Assembly: GCF_012932495.1 (NCBI RefSeq)
Contig: NZ_JABCNG010000001.1
Location: forward strand, 1,674,001-1,738,000
DNA from: Novosphingobium sp. SG919
GTDB taxonomy: Bacteria; Pseudomonadota; Alphaproteobacteria; Sphingomonadales; Sphingomonadaceae
Reading direction: 5' to 3'
DNA: 64,000 nucleotides
The notes beneath the pieces are model-generated. The model did not search any database and had not been told where the DNA came from. It was given only the letters and a program-made list of their open reading frames with translations. The position numbers and the translations under genes were made by a program. This document shows, in pieces, positions 59,576 through 64,000 of the stretch; the first letter of the stretch is position 1, and each line of letters starts with the position of its first letter.

Positions 59576-60961
59576 TCAGTCTTCGTCCTCGTCGTCGCGC
59601 CGCTCCGCCATGCCCAAGAGCTTGAGCTTGCGATGCAGGGCCGAGCGTTCCATCCCGATGAAGCTGGCGGTCTTGGAAATGTTGCCGGAAAAGCGGCGGA
59701 TCTGCACCTTGAGGTACTCGCGCTCGAAATTCTCGCGCGCCTCGCGCAGCGGCACACCCATCAGCGCAGACGTGCCGGTTTCGTTGCCCAGGCGGGTCGA
59801 AACGATTTCGGCAGGCAGCATGTCGGCCTCGATCCGGGCCAGGCGCTCGCGCGGGGTGAGGATGATCGTGCGTTCCACCACGTTGCGCAGCTGGCGCACG
59901 TTGCCGGGCCAATCATAGCTTTGCAGCGCGGCCATCGCCTCTGGCGTGATGCCCGGCGGGGAAACGCCCTGCTCGCTGGCATAGCGGGTGAAGAAATGGT
60001 CGACCAGCGCGGGAATATCGTCGCGCCGCTCGGTCAGTGGCGGGATCGTCACGGGAACGACATTGAGGCGATAGAACAGGTCTTCGCGGAAACGCCGCTC
60101 GGCAATTTCCTTTTCCAGCGGGCGGGACGAGGACGAAACGACGCGCACGTCCACGCGGATCTGGCGATGCCCACCCACGCGCACAAAGGCCTGCTCGGTC
60201 AGCACGCGCAGGATGCGGGCCTGGCTTGAAGGCGGCATGTCGGCCACTTCGTCGAGAAACAGGGTGCCGCCATCGGCCATTTCCAGCAGGCCGGCGCGCA
60301 CCAGCTTGCCATCGGCTTCCTCGCCGAACAGTTCCTGTTCAAAGCGTTCGGGCGTGATGCGGGCGGAATTGACCGTGATGAACGCGTTCTGTGCGCGCGG
60401 GCTCCAACTGTGCAGCAGGCGCGCGGCCACTTCCTTGCCCGATCCGGCCGGCCCGGTGATCAGCAGGCGGCTGCCGGTATTGGCCACGCGCTTCAACGTG
60501 GCGCGCACCTGGTTGATCGCGGCGGAATTGCCGGTGAATTCCTCCGAAGCGACGAAGCCCTGGCGCAGGCGCTGGTTTTCGCGGCGCAGGCGCTCGGTTT
60601 CGGTCGCGCGCTCCACCAGCAGCAACAGACGCTCTGCCTCGAACGGCTTTTCCAGGAAATCCATGGCGCCCCGGCTGATTGCCGAAACGGCGGTATCGAT
60701 GTTGCCGTGGCCCGAGAAGATGATCACCGGCAATTCCGGCTCGCGCTTCTTGATCTCGTCCAGCACTTCCAGCCCGTCCATCGGGCTGCCGTGCAGCCAC
60801 ACGTCGAGCAGCACCAGGCTGGGCCGCCGTTCGTCAACCGCAGCGAGCGCAGAGGTGCTGTCGGCGGCCAATCGGCAGCCATAGCCTTCGTCGCTGAGCA
60901 CCCCCGCAACCAGTTCGCGGATGTCACGTTCATCGTCGACGATGAGGATATCGAGAGCCAT
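59576..60961 (-). CDS. ntrX: Nitrogen-regulation response regulator NtrX
   Basis: A 461-residue regulator: receiver domain with phospho-acceptor D53 (LVLLDVWLHG) and K of LEKPF, an AAA+ domain with Walker A GPAGSGKEV and Walker B GGTLFLDEVAD, and a C-terminal Fis-type HTH (NISKTASFIGMERSALHRKLK). The sigma-54-contacting GAFTGA loop is absent (ELFGEEADGKLVRAG), as in other alphaproteobacterial NtrX, so classical sigma-54 activation is unlikely. It lies 55 bases after its kinase NtrY. Confidence 0.95.
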   Translation of the reverse strand: MALDILIVDDERDIRELVAGVLSDEGYGCRLAADSTSALAAVDERRPSLVLLDVWLHGSPMDGLEVLDEIKKREPELPVIIFSGHGNIDTAVSAISRGAMDFLEKPFEAERLLLLVERATETERLRRENQRLRQGFVASEEFTGNSAAINQVRATLKRVANTGSRLLITGPAGSGKEVAARLLHSWSPRAQNAFITVNSARITPERFEQELFGEEADGKLVRAGLLEMADGGTLFLDEVADMPPSSQARILRVLTEQAFVRVGGHRQIRVDVRVVSSSSRPLEKEIAERRFREDLFYRLNVVPVTIPPLTERRDDIPALVDHFFTRYASEQGVSPPGITPEAMAALQSYDWPGNVRQLRNVVERTIILTPRERLARIEADMLPAEIVSTRLGNETGTSALMGVPLREARENFEREYLKVQIRRFSGNISKTASFIGMERSALHRKLKLLGMAERRDDEDED

Positions 60962-61016
60962 GGGAAGTATTGGTCCTGTGGAAAAGTCTGGTGGAATCCT
61001 GTGGTCTGGCAGGGGA

Positions 61017-63278
61017 TCAGTGTTGCGTGGCGGTCACCGTTTCGCCCGGTGGCGCCGTTGCGGGGATTGTGGCCTGGGCCACGGGATCGCGGGCGAAGCG
61101 CATGGTGACGCGCGTGCCGCCCGCCGGTTCGGCGGCAAAGGCCATGTCGCCGCCATGTTCCTCGACAATCTTGTTGACGATTGCGAGGCCAAGGCCCGTG
61201 CCCTTTTCACGGGTGGTGACATAGGGTTCGAGGATGCGTTCCCGCTCCACCGGCAGGCCCACGCCATTGTCGATCACGGTGACCGTGACCGACGTGGCGT
61301 CGTCATCGAGCAGTACCGCGATGCGACCGCGATAATCGAGATCGGCCGCCTTGGCACGCTGCTGCTCGATCGCCTCGACCGCGTTCTTGAGCACGTTGGT
61401 CATGACCTGGCCGAACTGGTGCCGGTCGCACTGGAACGGGACGGAAGCGGCTTCGCTGGAGAACGTGAACGTCACGTCGGCATGGGCCACTTCCTGCAGG
61501 AACAGGGCCTGGCGCACAAGGTCGCTGGCGTCCTCGCTGCGGAACACCGGCTTGGGCAGGCGCGCGAAGGAGGAGAACTCGTCCACCATCTTGCGCAAGT
61601 CACCCACCTGGCGGATGATCGTGGCGGTCAGTTCCTCAAACAGTTCGGGATCGGTCAGGATCTGGCGGCGATAGCGACGCTTGAGACGCTCGGTGGCCAG
61701 CTGGATAGGGGTGAGCGGGTTCTTGATTTCGTGCGCGATGCGGCGCGCCACGTCCGACCAGGCCGCGCGGCGCTGGGTGATCAACTGGCGGGTGATATCC
61801 TCGAAGGTGATCACGTGGCCGTGGCGATCGGCCCGCGCCTTCACCGCCAGGGTGAGCAAGTCCCCCTGGCGCGCATATTGCACGATGCCACTGCTTTCGC
61901 CGTTCGCCACCAGTTGCGCGATCTGCGGCGCGATTTCGGCCAGGGGGCGGCCGTCGGCCGAAACGCCGGGATCTTCGAGCAGCAGCTTTTGCGCCGAGGA
62001 ATTCATCAGCTGGATCGTACCGTCCGGGCCGACCGAAACGATGCCCGCGGTGATCGATTCCAGCACCGTTTCGATGAAGACGCGGCGCACGTCGAGCTGG
62101 GCATTGGCGTTGACCAGGGCCTGGGTCTGCCCTTCGAGCTGCGCGGTCATGCGGTTGAACGCGCGGGTCAGCATGCCGACTTCGTCCACGTCCTTGCCCG
62201 GCGCCACCCGCATGGCAAAGTTGCCGCTGCCCACGCTGCGCGCGGCCTTGACCAGTTCGATCAACGGGGCAACCTGGCGATCGGCAAAACGCAGCGCAAC
62301 CCACACCGCCAGCACCACCAGCGCGAGGCTGATGATGAACAGCGCCACGTTGAAGCGCAGCTGGATGGCGCGCGCGCTGCGGGTGAGCACGTCATAGGCG
62401 CTCAGCACGCTTTTGGCGCGCTCGAACTGGTTGAGGGCCAGCTTGTCGGAATTGCGGGCGACGTAAAGGTAGATGCCGCGCTGGTGATCGATCGTGGTGA
62501 CCGCCTCGATGCGCTCGGCCGAAGCCTTGACCACCACCTGCTCGCCGGCGTCGAGCTTCTTCAACTCGTCGGGTGTGATGCGCTCGCGATCGTCCTTGAC
62601 GTTGGGATCGACGATGGCGGCGGTGCGCAAGGTGCCGTCGCGGGCGCGTTCGATGATCGCGCTCTCGTCCATCTTGCGGCTGTAGACCTGCCAGGAATAG
62701 CCGGCGAGGAAATCCTGGCTGGTGATCGGCGCCTGGTCGAAATACCCACGCACGTCGCCGGCCATGGCGACGCTTTCACGCCCCACGTCGCGCAGCTTGT
62801 CGGCATAATAGCCCCGCGCCAGGCTGCTGGCATTTTCCAGCATCCCACGGGAATCGTTGGAAAACCAGAATTCCACGCCCGATTGGAACAACAGCGAGGC
62901 AAAGATCACCACCAGCAGGGTGGGAATGGCCGCGATCAGCGAGAACAGCCAGACGAGGCGCACGTGCAGGCGCCCGCTGGTGCCAAGGCCGCTGCGCGCC
63001 GCGCGGGCGAGCGCCAAGCGGCGTCCGGCCAGCACGATCAGCGCCATGGCCGGCACGAGCGAACCGATCAGCAAGACCGAAGTGAGCCGCGCGGGCAGCA
63101 ACTGGTTGGCCGCGCCATTGGCACTGACCGTCTGCCACGATACCGCAAGCATCGTGATCAGCGCCGTTCCGGCGGTCATTTCCAATAGCAGGAACACGTT
63201 GGCACGCCGCAGGGCGACCAGCAGCCGGCGCCACCAGCGCGGCAGGCGTTTGCCCGAACGTGTTGCAATTGCGACCAT
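61017..63278 (-). CDS. ntrY: Nitrogen-regulation sensor histidine kinase NtrY
   Basis: Membrane kinase of 753 residues. Two helices near the N-terminus, a third before a periplasmic/sensor stretch and a helix near residue 340 precede HAMP (APLIELVKAARSVGSGNFAMRV), a PAS domain and the kinase core. The phospho-acceptor is in ARRIAHEIKNPLTPIQL, and the ATPase motifs are VTVIDNGVGLP and GTGLGLAIVNKI. The ATG at 63278 was preferred to an in-frame start 10 codons upstream. It signals nitrogen or redox state to NtrX. Confidence 0.95.
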   Translation of the reverse strand: MVAIATRSGKRLPRWWRRLLVALRRANVFLLLEMTAGTALITMLAVSWQTVSANGAANQLLPARLTSVLLIGSLVPAMALIVLAGRRLALARAARSGLGTSGRLHVRLVWLFSLIAAIPTLLVVIFASLLFQSGVEFWFSNDSRGMLENASSLARGYYADKLRDVGRESVAMAGDVRGYFDQAPITSQDFLAGYSWQVYSRKMDESAIIERARDGTLRTAAIVDPNVKDDRERITPDELKKLDAGEQVVVKASAERIEAVTTIDHQRGIYLYVARNSDKLALNQFERAKSVLSAYDVLTRSARAIQLRFNVALFIISLALVVLAVWVALRFADRQVAPLIELVKAARSVGSGNFAMRVAPGKDVDEVGMLTRAFNRMTAQLEGQTQALVNANAQLDVRRVFIETVLESITAGIVSVGPDGTIQLMNSSAQKLLLEDPGVSADGRPLAEIAPQIAQLVANGESSGIVQYARQGDLLTLAVKARADRHGHVITFEDITRQLITQRRAAWSDVARRIAHEIKNPLTPIQLATERLKRRYRRQILTDPELFEELTATIIRQVGDLRKMVDEFSSFARLPKPVFRSEDASDLVRQALFLQEVAHADVTFTFSSEAASVPFQCDRHQFGQVMTNVLKNAVEAIEQQRAKAADLDYRGRIAVLLDDDATSVTVTVIDNGVGLPVERERILEPYVTTREKGTGLGLAIVNKIVEEHGGDMAFAAEPAGGTRVTMRFARDPVAQATIPATAPPGETVTATQH

Positions 63279-63352
63279 CGTGGCGCCTTTACAACGCCGC
63301 TGTTGCAAAATTGCAAGTGTTTTTGTGACAGCTTGCCCCGCCGTATCGCCGC

Positions 63353-64000
63353 TCAGCGGCCACCCAGCGCATCCTCGGGCGCAATGCCCAGATCGACCAG
63401 GCGCTTGCGCAAGGTGTTGCGGTTGATCCCCAGCAATTGCGCGGCGCGCAGCTGGTTGCCGCCGGTCTGCGCGAGCGCATGCAGGAACAGCGGCCGCTCG
63501 AACGCGGCCAGCGCAGCATCATAGAGCATGCCCGGCTCGGGCCGCGCCTGGGCCAGGTAAGCCTCGAGCGCGGCGGCGAAATCGGCCGGGGCGCTGGCCG
63601 GGTTGCCCCCTTCCCCTTCTGCCGTGCGGCCAGCGCCACTATCGGCCGCCAACAAGGGCTCGATCGTGGCGTCGTCGATCACGTCGTCGCGCGCCAGCAG
63701 GGCCAGGCGGAAGATGAAATTGCGCAGTTCGCGCACGTTGCCGCGCCAGGGCTGTCGAGCCAGCAAGGCGGCGCCGGCTGCCGAAAGCTGGCGACGGGGC
63801 AGGCCTTCCGTGGCGGCGCGGGCCAGGAAATGGCGCGACAGCGCCTCCACGTCGTCGGCCCGGTCACGCAGCGGGGGCAGCTCGATCGGGACCACGGCAA
63901 GGCGGTAATAAAGGTCTTCGCGGAACGTGCCGGCGGCGATCATCGGCACCAGATCGCGGTTTGTGGCCGCGATGATCCGGCAATCGAGGGCAATTTCCTC
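63353..64000 (-). CDS. ntrC: Nitrogen-regulation response regulator NtrC, C-terminal part (cut by window edge)
   Basis: The C-terminal 215 codons of an NtrC-type sigma-54 activator: the end of the AAA+ domain (CRIIAATNRDL, FREDLYYRLAVVPIELPPLRDR, WRGNVRELRNF) and the Fis-type HTH (GGNQLRAAQLLGINRNTLRKRL). The start lies beyond the right edge. It precedes ntrY by 74 bases on the same strand, the standard ntrBC-ntrYX order. Confidence 0.93.
   Translation of the reverse strand, partial: EEIALDCRIIAATNRDLVPMIAAGTFREDLYYRLAVVPIELPPLRDRADDVEALSRHFLARAATEGLPRRQLSAAGAALLARQPWRGNVRELRNFIFRLALLARDDVIDDATIEPLLAADSGAGRTAEGEGGNPASAPADFAAALEAYLAQARPEPGMLYDAALAAFERPLFLHALAQTGGNQLRAAQLLGINRNTLRKRLVDLGIAPEDALGGR

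Noticed and set aside
63280..63352. Purine-type element suggested by TTGCAAAATTGCAA upstream of ntrY
   Set aside because: Only a few TGCAA bases match; the rest of the 39-bp pattern and the -35 geometry are absent.
1..64000. CRISPR arrays, prophage, integrases or insertion-sequence transposases
   Set aside because: No regularly spaced repeats and no recognisable phage or transposase proteins are present; the only mobile-looking sequence is the palindromic element at 11974-12068.

Overview
The window is GC-rich chromosomal DNA from an alphaproteobacterium, almost certainly a sphingomonad (Novosphingobium/Sphingobium-like). The basis is the linked order ntrC-ntrY-ntrX-hfq-hflX with convergent mazG, an Hfq carrying two Sm domains, EIVVSG-type TonB boxes and a RegB/RegA pair next to a cyo oxidase operon. 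No species name can be given from sequence alone.

Layout. 1-3354: start of a methylmalonate-semialdehyde dehydrogenase gene, a divergent LysR regulator and an M3 oligopeptidase. 3430-10422 (minus): one tight operon, cyoABCD-surf1-regB-regA, for a quinol oxidase, its assembly factor and a redox two-component system. 10590-15020: an MHS-type transporter, a terminator, a long inverted-repeat element, folD and a COG2509-like flavoprotein; the 449-base gap before folD holds a perfect inverted repeat and a minus-strand terminator. 15074-47947: a very large purine island. 47948-55843 and on to 56552: tRNA-Ser, cell-wall genes (mltB-like, rlpA-like, dac) and tmk-holB-metG-tatD-MBL. 56658-64000: mazG, hflX, hfq and the NtrX/NtrY/NtrC nitrogen regulators.

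The purine island encodes a nearly complete route from extracellular nucleosides to oxalate. A TonB-dependent receptor probably takes purine compounds across the outer membrane. Signal-peptide proteins (two NUP proteins, a PNP-like protein, a nucleoside hydrolase homologue and a secreted adenosine deaminase) would release and deaminate bases in the periplasm, and two NCS2-type permeases import them. Guanine, adenine and 8-oxoguanine deaminases and XdhABC make urate. An HpyO-like flavoprotein (there is no classical uricase), UraH, UraD, PuuE, AllC and a ureidoglycine-glyoxylate aminotransferase lead to oxalurate. HpxX/HpxY, with HpxZ, and HpxW take oxalurate via oxamate to oxalate. Eighteen consecutive plus-strand genes from hpxX to the nucleoside hydrolase mostly overlap by 1-8 bases and look like one operon of about 19 kb.

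A 39-bp element, not explained by any gene, occurs three times: before hpxX, between the island's LysR gene and the divergent NUP gene, and before a Rieske oxygenase gene. It lies just upstream of, and overlaps, a plausible -35 box each time, so it is the likely operator of a LysR-controlled purine regulon. That regulon would include the Rieske oxygenase, which looks like the NdmA-type N-demethylases of methylxanthines.
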